Counted from the first letter of the stretch, positions 1 to 6,916 are shown. The stretch is 10,602 nt of DNA from Candidatus Treponema faecavium (GCA_019113455.1 DXHG01000242.1:1-10602), one strand, 5' to 3'. Numbers and translations are program-made. The notes: generated by a model not told the origin, from the letters alone.

Positions 1-3000
1 ATCATGCGCAAACTGCTCGTACGCCGCCGTCTCTTTTTCTGCCGCGCGCGCCGCCGCTTCCTCAAACAGCGCGCGGTTCTGTGCCTCTATCTCTGCCGCG
101 CGTTCGGCAAGTTTATCCTGCAAGCCTGACAGTATTGCGCTGTTGCCCGCCGCTTCCGCGGCAAGTCGCTGCGCCATCTCGGCACTTTGCCTGAGCGTCT
201 GATCAAGCGATGTTTCCATTTCATCCAGATGCACAGACACCGTGTGCTGCAGCTCGCCGATACGGGTTTCGGCATCTTCATTGATGGACGACACCCGCAG
301 TTCAACCGTTTCACGCATATCGGTCAGCCGCGTATTGAATTCCAGCTGCCAGCCGGCAATCGCATCCTGCGTTTGTCTGCCGACCGTGTCATACAGCGCA
401 TGTTCTTTTGCATCGATATCAGCGGATACCTGTTCAAACTGCGCGTTGATGCGGTTCTGCAGTTCCTGCACACGCAGTTCCGCCTGTGCATCAATACCGG
501 CAAGCACGCTGCTGTTATCTGACACGCCGTCCGCAAGTTTCTTTACCGTAGCTTCCTGCTCGTCAAGCAGCGTGCCGAGCGTCTGCCGCAGCACGTCCAT
601 ACGGGAATGCATTTCCGCCTGCATATCGGAAATACGCGCAGCCGCTTTGGCATTCATGTCTGACACGCTCTCCGAGGTGCTTTGTTCGGCGTCAGACACC
701 GCGGTATCGCACATATTCCGCAGAGCCGTTATCCGCTCCATTATATCGGCGCGGTACGCATCGAGCATATCCTGCGCCGTGCCGTTAAACTCAGCAAATA
801 CGCTCCGTTCCCGTTCCGCGATATCGCGGGCAAGCGAATCATACAAATCACGGCTTTTTTCAGCGACAGCGTCGGCGCGCTGCTGTATCGTGTCTTGTAT
901 ATGGGCAAGCGCGTCGCTGTTTTCGGCAGTTGTTCCGGCAAGCTGACGCGCCGTCTCTGCTATTTCCGCCGTTATATCTGTCAGTTCCTGGCGCATATGC
1001 GCAATGCGTTCGTCAATCTGCGCCTTAAACGTGTTGAGCATATCAAACGACGTATTCGAGAAATCGGCATACGCCGTCTGCTGCTTGTTTTCCACTTCGG
1101 AAACAGCCTCGCGGAAGATACCGTCCATCAGCTGCTCCAGTTCCTGCGCGCGCTGCGTAATCCTGTCCTGCATCGCAGAAAGGATCTCAGTATTGCCGCC
1201 CGTCTCCGCAGTTAATTTGCGCGCCGTCTCCTCCGCCTGCGCCAGCGCATCTTCAAACGACGCGCGCATCGCCTCAATCCGCGAAGCAGCATCGTTCTGC
1301 ACCTCAGACAGCTGTGCAAAAACCGTATCCTGCACGGCAGCGGACGCGCGTTCCATATCAGACTGTATCTGTGCAGTCATATCGGCGTTTTCCGTTCTCA
1401 CAGCTTCAAGACGTTCCTGCATCGTCCGCTGCAGTTCGCCAAGCGCATCACTGTGCTGTTCCTCAAGCTCCGCATAGGCAGCGCGTTCTTTTTCAGACAG
1501 CTCTCCTGATATATCAGAAAACAGCTGCTGTATGCTGTCATGCAGCGTGCCGGCGCGGTTTTTTGCATTTTCTTCTATATTACTAAGCGTCTGCCGGTTA
1601 TACTCGGACTGAGCGCTGATTGTCTCTGACAGCTGCTCCGCCTCCGCAAGCGACGTTTCCAGCGACTGCCTGACCTGCTCGGAGCGCTGCGACAGCGCCG
1701 TCTGAAGACCTGCGAATTCGTCCCGCACCGTCTGTTCAAACGTCCGCAAACGGTCTTCCGTTTCGTCCTTCACCGCCGACATATCATCTGAAAACTGCGC
1801 TTTCCAGGCGGCAATCGTGTCGTTTGAAAGTGCAAGCAGCGCATCATGCGCCGACTTATGCTCTGCAGTGATTTTATCCGACAGCTGCGAAAGCTGCTCC
1901 GCGCTCAGCTGCTCGAGCGCGCTGAGCCTGCCCGCAAGTTCCGTTTCCATATCAGACAAGCGCGCGGTATTCTGCTGCGTACTTACCGAAAGCGCCTGCG
2001 CAGTTGATTCCGTGCCGTCAAGCGCCTTTTCAAGCGTCTGCTTTACCGCGTCAAGCCGCGCTGACGCCGCAGTCTGTACGCTTGAAAGCTGCGTTGTTAC
2101 ATCCGCCTGCAAATCTTTTATGCTCTCTGCCGTTGACGACACCGCCTGCGAAAGCTGGCGGCTGCAGTCTTCCCTGATCTGGTTCAGCCGCTCATCAAGC
2201 ACCCGCCGGTATTCTTCAAGATTCTCAGAAGAAGCCGCGGAAAGCCGCTCGTATGTTTCAGATTCGCGCGTCTTTACTTTATCATAGACGGACTCAAAAA
2301 TATCATCGGCCTGCGCTTTTATTTCGGCAACACGGCGCGCAATTTCTTTTTGCAGCACTTCAAGACGGCTGCTGTTGCCGCCGACATCATTGTCTAAAAG
2401 TTCTATCGTGCGTTTTGTTTCTTCAAGCTGCTGCTCAAGCTGCCCCGACATGCCGGAAAGCCGTTCCTCCGCGTCAAGCCGCGCCGCTTCAATCCTGTCA
2501 GAAACAGCCTGCAGCGCAGCGGCAATACGCTGTTCCGCGTCAGCATCCGCGTCTGACAGCCTTGACGACAATTCGCTTTGCAGCGATTCGATGTGCCGGT
2601 TAAGCTGATCCCGGAATTGCGAAAGATTGCCCGCGGACATATCGTTAAACTGCGCGTATGACTGTTTTTCTTTCGCGTCAAAATCGGCAATCGCCTGCGC
2701 AAACGCTTCTTCGGCGCGCTGCTGCAGCTGAGCGGCGCGTTCTTCAAGCCTATCCTGAATACCGGCAAGAATATCGCTGTTATCGCTTGTTTCTTTTGCC
2801 AGCTGCTGCGAAACCGCCTCTGACGAGATTACCGCCTGCTCAAGAGACGCCTGCACCGTATCCATACGGGAACTTAAATCAGCATGAACAGAATCAACCT
2901 TGCCCGTAATCATCTGCGAAATATCAGCCAGACGTGCGTCAACGTTTTCTTTAAGCTGCGAAAGGAACAGCTCCGACTCGCCGCTGATTTCATCTCCGCG

Positions 3001-3420
3001 GTTCCGGGAATCGGCAACCGCTTTATCAAGCGACGACTGCAATTCATCCATATGCGTGCTGATAGAAAGCTGCAAGTCCTTTATCCTGCGTTCGGCGTCT
3101 TCTGCGACCGCCGTTATGCGCGACACGGAAGAATCGCTGAGTTCCGACAGCCGTGCATCAAGCGCCGCGATTGCCTGCTCGCGGTTTGCAGCCGATTCTG
3201 CGGCAAACTGGTTATACGCGTCTTTTTCCTGCTCGCTTATTTCAGCGGAAAGCTGTTCAAACAGCTGCGCGTACCGTGCTTCAATATCGGCTGACTGCCG
3301 CTGCACGCGCTCCCCTATATCGGAGAGCGCCGTTCTGCACGACGCTATTTCCGTGTCAAGCTGCGAGGCAAGCTCACGGTTGTCGGTAAGCGCGCTTTCA
3401 ATATGATCCTGCAGATCTGT
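1..3420 (-). repeat. Internal ~135-residue protein repeats within the coiled-coil gene
   Basis: Two landmarks recur within each copy: an Asn-Ser-x-x-Leu motif (as in DNSDILAGIQDRL) and, about 41 residues later, a Lys/Arg-Glu-(x)3-Tyr/Phe-x-x-Phe motif (as in KEKQSYAQF). The second lies near residues 344, 530, 665, 800, 924, 1059, 1150, 1285 and 1409. The spacings are 186, 135, 135, 124, 135, 91, 135 and 124. The copy at 800 is degenerate. The clearest copies are residues 456-535, 976-1060, 1076-1155 and 1336-1415. The repeats are diverged at DNA level, so they are old duplications. Confidence 0.75.
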
Positions 3421-4245
3421 CAGATCAGACTCGACAGAACGGTGTATCTTTTCGATATGCTCAAACATATCAGCCTGCAGCGCGTCGCCTTTCTGTTCTA
3501 CAACGGCACGGCAGTCATCAAGGCGCCGCTCGCCGTCAGCAGCGAGCTTGTCAAACGCCTGCTGCTGCAGCGCAAGCGCTCGGTCAGACGCCTCGTCATA
3601 GGCGGCGCTGATGCGGCGGTCTGTATCGGCAAGCATCGTATCCGCCCTGCGCTGCGCTTCCGCGATAACGCCTTCCAGCCGGTCTTTTTCTTCCGTAAAC
3701 TGCGCAAGCAGCGCCGTGCCCAAATTCTTCAGCTGCTCCGCGTTCGTCTTTGAAAACTCTCCTGCAACTTCATTGATCTTTGCCTCAAGAACCGAGACGC
3801 TCTGCTTCTGCGCCGCAACTTTTTTTGTTACCTGATCGATAATCTCCGACTCTTTGCGCAGCCGTTCCAAATTCTGCTCAAGACGCGACGTCATGTCAAA
3901 CACCTGCTGCGCGTTCTCCTGATATGCGGACAGCCTTGATTCAATATCGTTCATCATCTGAAACCGCGCATCAAGCGTCTTGCTGCGCTCCGCAAAATCC
4001 TCATACTGCTTTTCAAGGCGCTTGACAACGGCAACGGATTTATCGGTATTCGCCTCCGTGATAACAGACGCGTTTTTGAGTTTTTCCTGCTGCTGATTGA
4101 AATACGCGTCAAAATCATTCCTGACACGGTCGGTATATTTTTTTACTTTCTCAAGAGAACTGCTGCTCTTGTCGGCATGACGCAGCAGCAGCATAAACGA
4201 CACAGACACCAGAACGGAAATAATAACGGCAACTATATCAAACAT
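1..4245 (-). CDS. Giant membrane-anchored coiled-coil protein (SpiroCoCo-like), 3' end outside window
   Basis: The frame is open for 1415 codons from ATG at 4245 to the window edge; I translated it line by line and saw no stop. Residues 2-21 form one hydrophobic segment (FDIVAVIISVLVSVSFMLLL), followed by R22, H23 and K26. Positive residues just after the segment suggest an N-out/C-in anchor, which would leave the rest in the cytoplasm (inference). From about residue 30 on the protein is almost entirely Glu/Gln/Ala/Leu/Arg/Ser-rich helix with few Cys, Pro or Trp, typical of a long coiled coil. Much of it follows 11-residue steps ending in Arg or Lys, for example LTDMRETVELR then VSSINEDAETR. 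From about residue 276 it is built of repeats about 135 residues long. A GGGTGG ribosome-binding site lies 5 bases before the ATG. No enzyme domain is visible. A structural or scaffold role is a guess; membership of the spirochete SpiroCoCo family is likely from architecture, not from a search. Confidence 0.85.
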   Translation of the reverse strand, partial: MFDIVAVIISVLVSVSFMLLLRHADKSSSSLEKVKKYTDRVRNDFDAYFNQQQEKLKNASVITEANTDKSVAVVKRLEKQYEDFAERSKTLDARFQMMNDIESRLSAYQENAQQVFDMTSRLEQNLERLRKESEIIDQVTKKVAAQKQSVSVLEAKINEVAGEFSKTNAEQLKNLGTALLAQFTEEKDRLEGVIAEAQRRADTMLADTDRRISAAYDEASDRALALQQQAFDKLAADGERRLDDCRAVVEQKGDALQADMFEHIEKIHRSVESDLTDLQDHIESALTDNRELASQLDTEIASCRTALSDIGERVQRQSADIEARYAQLFEQLSAEISEQEKDAYNQFAAESAANREQAIAALDARLSELSDSSVSRITAVAEDAERRIKDLQLSISTHMDELQSSLDKAVADSRNRGDEISGESELFLSQLKENVDARLADISQMITGKVDSVHADLSSRMDTVQASLEQAVISSEAVSQQLAKETSDNSDILAGIQDRLEERAAQLQQRAEEAFAQAIADFDAKEKQSYAQFNDMSAGNLSQFRDQLNRHIESLQSELSSRLSDADADAEQRIAAALQAVSDRIEAARLDAEERLSGMSGQLEQQLEETKRTIELLDNDVGGNSSRLEVLQKEIARRVAEIKAQADDIFESVYDKVKTRESETYERLSAASSENLEEYRRVLDERLNQIREDCSRQLSQAVSSTAESIKDLQADVTTQLSSVQTAASARLDAVKQTLEKALDGTESTAQALSVSTQQNTARLSDMETELAGRLSALEQLSAEQLSQLSDKITAEHKSAHDALLALSNDTIAAWKAQFSDDMSAVKDETEDRLRTFEQTVRDEFAGLQTALSQRSEQVRQSLETSLAEAEQLSETISAQSEYNRQTLSNIEENAKNRAGTLHDSIQQLFSDISGELSEKERAAYAELEEQHSDALGELQRTMQERLEAVRTENADMTAQIQSDMERASAAVQDTVFAQLSEVQNDAASRIEAMRASFEDALAQAEETARKLTAETGGNTEILSAMQDRITQRAQELEQLMDGIFREAVSEVENKQQTAYADFSNTSFDMLNTFKAQIDERIAHMRQELTDITAEIAETARQLAGTTAENSDALAHIQDTIQQRADAVAEKSRDLYDSLARDIAERERSVFAEFNGTAQDMLDAYRADIMERITALRNMCDTAVSDAEQSTSESVSDMNAKAAARISDMQAEMHSRMDVLRQTLGTLLDEQEATVKKLADGVSDNSSVLAGIDAQAELRVQELQNRINAQFEQVSADIDAKEHALYDTVGRQTQDAIAGWQLEFNTRLTDMRETVELRVSSINEDAETRIGELQHTVSVHLDEMETSLDQTLRQSAEMAQRLAAEAAGNSAILSGLQDKLAERAAEIEAQNRALFEEAAARAAEKETAAYEQFAHD

Positions 4246-4259
4246 ATTTTCCACCCAAA

Positions 4260-4295
4260 TACGAATATTCTATTTACTGAAGAACCATATAAAAA
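4260..4295 (-). promoter_or_regulatory. Possible weak promoter of the coiled-coil gene
   Basis: On the minus strand a TAGAAT -10-like box (4272-4267) lies 17 bases downstream of TTTTTA (4295-4290), a poor -35. Transcription would begin near 4260, giving a short leader that holds the GGGTGG ribosome-binding site. The -35 overlaps the T-run of the hairpin before it, so this is tentative; readthrough from the HAD gene is an alternative. Confidence 0.3.
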
Positions 4296-4314
4296 GAATG
4301 TCCCCCGCATTCTT
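4291..4314 (-). terminator. Rho-independent-like terminator after the HAD gene
   Basis: On the minus strand a perfect 7-bp stem AAGAATG/CATTCTT with loop CGGGGGA ends in a run of five T, starting 15 bases after the HAD stop codon. The stem is AT-rich, so termination is probably partial. It separates the HAD gene from the coiled-coil gene 83 bases further on. Confidence 0.5.
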
Positions 4315-4328
4315 CTGCCCGTTTGCAG

Positions 4329-5000
4329 TTACTGTAACACAATTTTTTGTAATTGGCGATAGTTGCTGAACACGATGTCCGCTTCTGCCGGACGCCGGCG
4401 GAACAGCAGCCGAAATATGGGTATAATATACGCGGTTTTCATGCCCGCCCGCCGCGCGCCCTGTATATCGGAAATCACGCTGTTGCCCACATACAGGACT
4501 GATTCCGGCGGCACGTCAAGCGCTTTTGCAAGCAGGCCAAACGTGTATTTTGACGGTTTGAGCGCGCCGAGCTGCTCAGAACCGAGCACCGCATCGCAGA
4601 GCGCCGCGGCGCCCCACACTGAGCCTTTCTGCTCAGGAGGAAAATCAGACAGGATCGCGAGCTTGAGCCCCGCCGCCTTAAAGACCTGAAACGTTTCGAC
4701 CATGTGCCGGTACGGGCGCACCTTTGCAAAAAACGGCTTGAGCCCTGTATAAACCTTGTCCGCTATATGGCGGTGTGCATCTGCTACCGATATGTGCATT
4801 TCTTCCGCAAGCAGCCGCGCCTGATATTCATAAAAATCCGCGAGCGGCGCAGTCCGGTGCAGAATATGGCGCACGCGGTTGTATTTGAGAAAGAAAAAAA
4901 GGTTTTTTATAAAATACGGTATCATCCGTATATACAGCTGCCAGGACGGATACAGTGTACCGTCTACATCGAACGCGACAGCCTGAATAGATTTCCACAC
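4329..5000 (-). CDS. HAD-superfamily hydrolase (phosphatase-like)
   Basis: This 223-residue protein has all four HAD signatures. Motif I is FDVDGTLY with nucleophile D11 and acid/base D13. Motif II is ILSDFP with S118. Motif III is LKPSK with K148. Motif IV is VGNSVISDIQGAR with D178; it has GN where many members have GD. The insert between motifs I and II (about residues 20-100) is helical, as in C1-type caps, and contains an aromatic-rich patch (residues 28-40) that could contact a hydrophobic ligand or membrane. The family usually removes phosphate from small metabolites through an aspartyl-phosphate intermediate; the substrate cannot be told here. The start is GTG at 5000, because an in-frame TAG lies five codons upstream and the next Met is residue 26, beyond motif I. 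There is no ribosome-binding site; a promoter abuts the start. Confidence 0.88.
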   Translation of the reverse strand: MWKSIQAVAFDVDGTLYPSWQLYIRMIPYFIKNLFFFLKYNRVRHILHRTAPLADFYEYQARLLAEEMHISVADAHRHIADKVYTGLKPFFAKVRPYRHMVETFQVFKAAGLKLAILSDFPPEQKGSVWGAAALCDAVLGSEQLGALKPSKYTFGLLAKALDVPPESVLYVGNSVISDIQGARRAGMKTAYIIPIFRLLFRRRPAEADIVFSNYRQLQKIVLQ

Positions 5001-5036
5001 AGTATAGTTATACTATAGAAGCGCGCATAGTGGCAA
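5001..5036 (-). promoter_or_regulatory. Promoter of the HAD gene, with overlapping palindrome; predicts leaderless mRNA
   Basis: Minus strand: TTGCCA (5036-5031), an 18-base spacer, TATAAC (5012-5007), six bases, then GTG at 5000. Both boxes match the sigma-70 consensus at five of six positions. Transcription would start at or within a base or two of the GTG. The palindrome AGTATA-GT-TATACT (5001-5014) covers the -10 and the start site and could be an operator, or simply reflect AT-rich promoter sequence. Confidence 0.6.
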
Positions 5037-5160
5037 CTGCCGGAAAACAGGGCATCAGCGTTTACTCTGCGCGCTGCACGTACGGTATTAGATTCGCAGT
5101 TCATTGCGGGAAGTTTCTGCGCCTGCACGCACGGCCTGTTTCTTTGTTATTCTCTGTAAT

Positions 5161-5198
5161 GTGTTTTCTGGGGACGGGGCACATCTGCTTCAGAGGCG
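5161..5198 (+). repeat. Dispersed repeat, left copy
   Basis: GTGTTTTCT (5161-5169), GGGGAC (5170-5175) and TCTGCTTCAGAGGCG (5184-5198) occur in the same order and orientation at 8487-8527 with different spacing between the blocks. The last block is identical over 15 bases. No coding role is visible. Confidence 0.6.
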
Positions 5199-5200
5199 TT

Positions 5201-5236
5201 GTCCTCCTCCCTCCCCAAGCCCCGCTCTCCTCTCCA
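5201..5236 (+). other. Polypyrimidine tract (purine/G-rich on the minus strand)
   Basis: An almost pure C/T stretch. The minus strand reads as G-runs of 4, 4 and 3 separated by short linkers, followed by GG pairs, so a G-quadruplex is possible. The rest of 5037-5246 shows no supported gene; the reading frames there lack family resemblance and ribosome-binding sites. Confidence 0.45.
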
Positions 5237-5311
5237 GCACTGGAACTTGCCGCAGTACGGCAAACCGTAAGCACACAGCCGCAAATTTGAGGCTGTATAA
5301 CAAACTGAAAA

Positions 5312-5548
5312 TTTGCCGGTGGCTAAATTTTATTTTGCCGGTGGCAAACAAAAAATTTGCCGATGGCAAAATTTTAGTTTGCCGTTTATCCGGTACGAAT
5401 TTTGCCGACGGCCAGCGAGACACTTGCCGTCGGCAAAATTTTCATTTGCCGACGGCAAACTACAAATTTGCAATCGGCAAGTGCGCCGCTGGCCAGCGGC
5501 AAAATGTATGTCTGATAAATGGCAAATGTAAAATTAGCCATCGGCAAA
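5312..5548. repeat. Array of eleven 15-bp palindromic units at 22-bp spacing, itself a large imperfect palindrome
   Basis: Consensus unit TTTGCCGNYGGCAAA: two 6-bp inverted arms around a variable 3-base centre. Units start at 5312, 5334, 5356, 5378, 5401, 5423, 5445, 5467, 5489, 5512 and 5534, so the step is 22 (two steps of 23). Spacers are 7 bases (two of 8), mostly AT-rich. Units 2, 3 and 7 are perfect in both arms; units 4 and 10 keep only one arm. A decayed unit at 5556-5570 and a related palindrome TTGCCG-CAGTA-CGGCAA at 5247-5263 may be edges of a once longer array. The array is also symmetric about unit 7 (see findings). Since 22 is not a multiple of 3 and units fall in all frames, reading frames crossing it are not genes. 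It could be a multi-site target for a dimeric DNA-binding protein, an RNA hairpin, or a decaying repeat element; nothing in the window decides this. Confidence 0.9.
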
Positions 5549-5551
5549 TTT

Positions 5552-5842
5552 TTATTTTTTAAACGGGAAATCTTTTGGCTCTTCACGGTTTGGTACGGGA
5601 TTATCATCTGACAGACGTTCCTTTCGGATAAGCAGCATCTACCATGCGCGCGTAACCTGTGCATACCGTCCCTGCTCCTTTTTGCTGTCAGCTTTCGGAC
5701 ACTGCTCCTGTTTCAGCTGTCTGACAAGCGCTTTATGTCTCTTCGCCTCCTCAAGCCGTACCTGCTCCCAGAACATCTTTGCCGAACTGAGCCTGCAGGC
5801 GGTACCTGTCATACACGCTGTTAACCGGGGACAGGCGCTCAC
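5552..5842 (-). pseudogene. Possible decayed gene fragment of unknown function
   Basis: Minus-strand sequence here looks protein-like but is broken. One frame reads ERLSPVNSVYDRYRLQAQF and ends at a TGA near 5759. A second frame overlaps it and reads EEAKRHKALVRQLKQEQ, reaches a TAG at 5641-5639, then continues as MLLIRKERLSDDNPVP and on to KDFPFKK before a TAA at 5554-5552, at the edge of the palindrome array. One frameshift and one nonsense change would join them. The charged, Lys/Glu/Gln-rich composition suggests a helical protein end. I do not recognise the family, and chance frames are a real alternative. Confidence 0.25.
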
Positions 5843-5861
5843 GTATCAGTACATTGCAGGT

Positions 5862-6896
5862 TTAAAAACAGTCTTCGGGTGATTTCAGCAGCCGCAAAAA
5901 CGATCTGCCGTATTTTTCGATAAATACCGTATGCGTCTTTGTCATCTCTTCTTTAAATGACGCAGTATCAACATCAGTGATGATTTCCATTCCCTCGCTT
6001 CGGAGCGCGTCAAGCAGCGTTTTCGTTTCGGTGTCGTTGATCGCAAACACCGCCTGCTGCGCGTCATGCGCCGCCTGCGCCACCGCCTGCCGTTCTTCTC
6101 CGGTCAGCAAATTCCATGTCTGCACCGAACACGAAAACAGCTGCGGCGTATACACATGGTTCGTGATTGACAGATACGGCTGCACCTCGTACAGCCGCTG
6201 CGTGTAAATCTCGCTCAGCGGATTTTCCTGTCCTTTGATCTGCCCCGATTCAAGCGCGCCGTACAGTGCGGAAATATCCATGGGCGCGGGCACGGCTCCG
6301 GCGTACTCCCACGCAAGTATCTGAAACGGCGCGGGAAGACAGCGAATTTTCAGATTGCGCACATCAGACGCACGGCGGATCGGTTTTACGCTGCTTGTCA
6401 GCTGACGGAATCCAATTTCCCAGAACGAGAGCGCCTGTATGCCGGATGGCTTAAGCTGTTTCTGTATCCGGTCAAACGAAGCGCCGCTCAGCGCTGAGCG
6501 CGCCTGTTCAAGCGAATCGAATAAATACGGCAGCTCATACGCCTGTATTTCCGCGGCAAGTTCCGCATAGTATGAATCGCCGCACACACAGAAATCAACG
6601 GCGCCGTACATCATGTCTGTTACCAGTTCCGACGGGCTGCCGAGTTCAGAGCCATAAAATATCTCAATTTTGACGGCGCCGCCGGTATACTCGCTGACTT
6701 TTTGGGCAAACACTTCCATACCGCGTCCGGCAGGGCTTTCGGCGCTCATGCCGCCCGTGGCGGCACGGAATATGCGGACGCTGTTTTCTGCATCCTGTTT
6801 TCTGCTGCACGACGATACTGTCAGCAGCACGCCCAGCGCGGCAAGCAGCAGCATGAACGCAGCGCCGCCAAAATACGGCGCATAACTTTGCTTCAC
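5862..6896 (-). CDS. dctP: TRAP transporter solute-binding lipoprotein, DctP family
   Basis: A periplasm-facing lipoprotein that would bind a carboxylate-bearing ligand and pass it to a DctQ/DctM membrane pair driven by an ion gradient. The chosen start is GTG at 6896, with GAGAGG 8 bases upstream; the GTG at 6914 lies upstream of the predicted transcription start. Numbering from 6896: a hydrophobic signal (about 10-27), then a relaxed spirochete-type lipobox VSSC with C30. Family hallmarks follow: FYGSELGSPSE, the GFRQLTSS block (R164), LKIR (R185, expected to be the ligand-carboxylate arginine), and GQENPLSEI (N225). Total length is 344 residues, normal for the family. No DctQ or DctM gene lies on either side in the window: downstream is the decayed region and array, upstream a divergent recombinase. 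Partners must be elsewhere, or the protein acts alone. The ligand cannot be told. Confidence 0.9.
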   Translation of the reverse strand: MKQSYAPYFGGAAFMLLLAALGVLLTVSSCSRKQDAENSVRIFRAATGGMSAESPAGRGMEVFAQKVSEYTGGAVKIEIFYGSELGSPSELVTDMMYGAVDFCVCGDSYYAELAAEIQAYELPYLFDSLEQARSALSGASFDRIQKQLKPSGIQALSFWEIGFRQLTSSVKPIRRASDVRNLKIRCLPAPFQILAWEYAGAVPAPMDISALYGALESGQIKGQENPLSEIYTQRLYEVQPYLSITNHVYTPQLFSCSVQTWNLLTGEERQAVAQAAHDAQQAVFAINDTETKTLLDALRSEGMEIITDVDTASFKEEMTKTHTVFIEKYGRSFLRLLKSPEDCF

Positions 6897-6916
6897 AACA
6901 GACACCTCTCGCACGT

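Noticed and set aside
242..1215. Long plus-strand frames opposite the coiled-coil gene (for example 242-946, 682-1215 and others up to 3835)
   Set aside because: They are antisense shadows: Ser/Ala/Cys- or Arg-rich low-complexity products of a Glu/Gln/Ala-coding strand, overlapping each other and lacking ribosome-binding sites.
4363..4689. Plus-strand frame opposite the HAD gene
   Set aside because: The minus-strand frame carries all four HAD motifs; this one is its antisense.
5312..5548. CRISPR array
   Set aside because: Spacers are only 7-8 bp, units are 15 bp and palindromic, and there are no cas genes.
5312..5548. Integron attC sites
   Set aside because: No RYYYAAC/GTTRRRY boxes flank the units, no cassettes lie between them, and the recombinase lacks evident IntI-specific features.
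6897..6914. Upstream GTG at 6914 as start of the TRAP gene
   Set aside because: It lies two bases after the predicted -10 and upstream of the expected transcription start, whereas GTG at 6896 has GAGAGG at good spacing.
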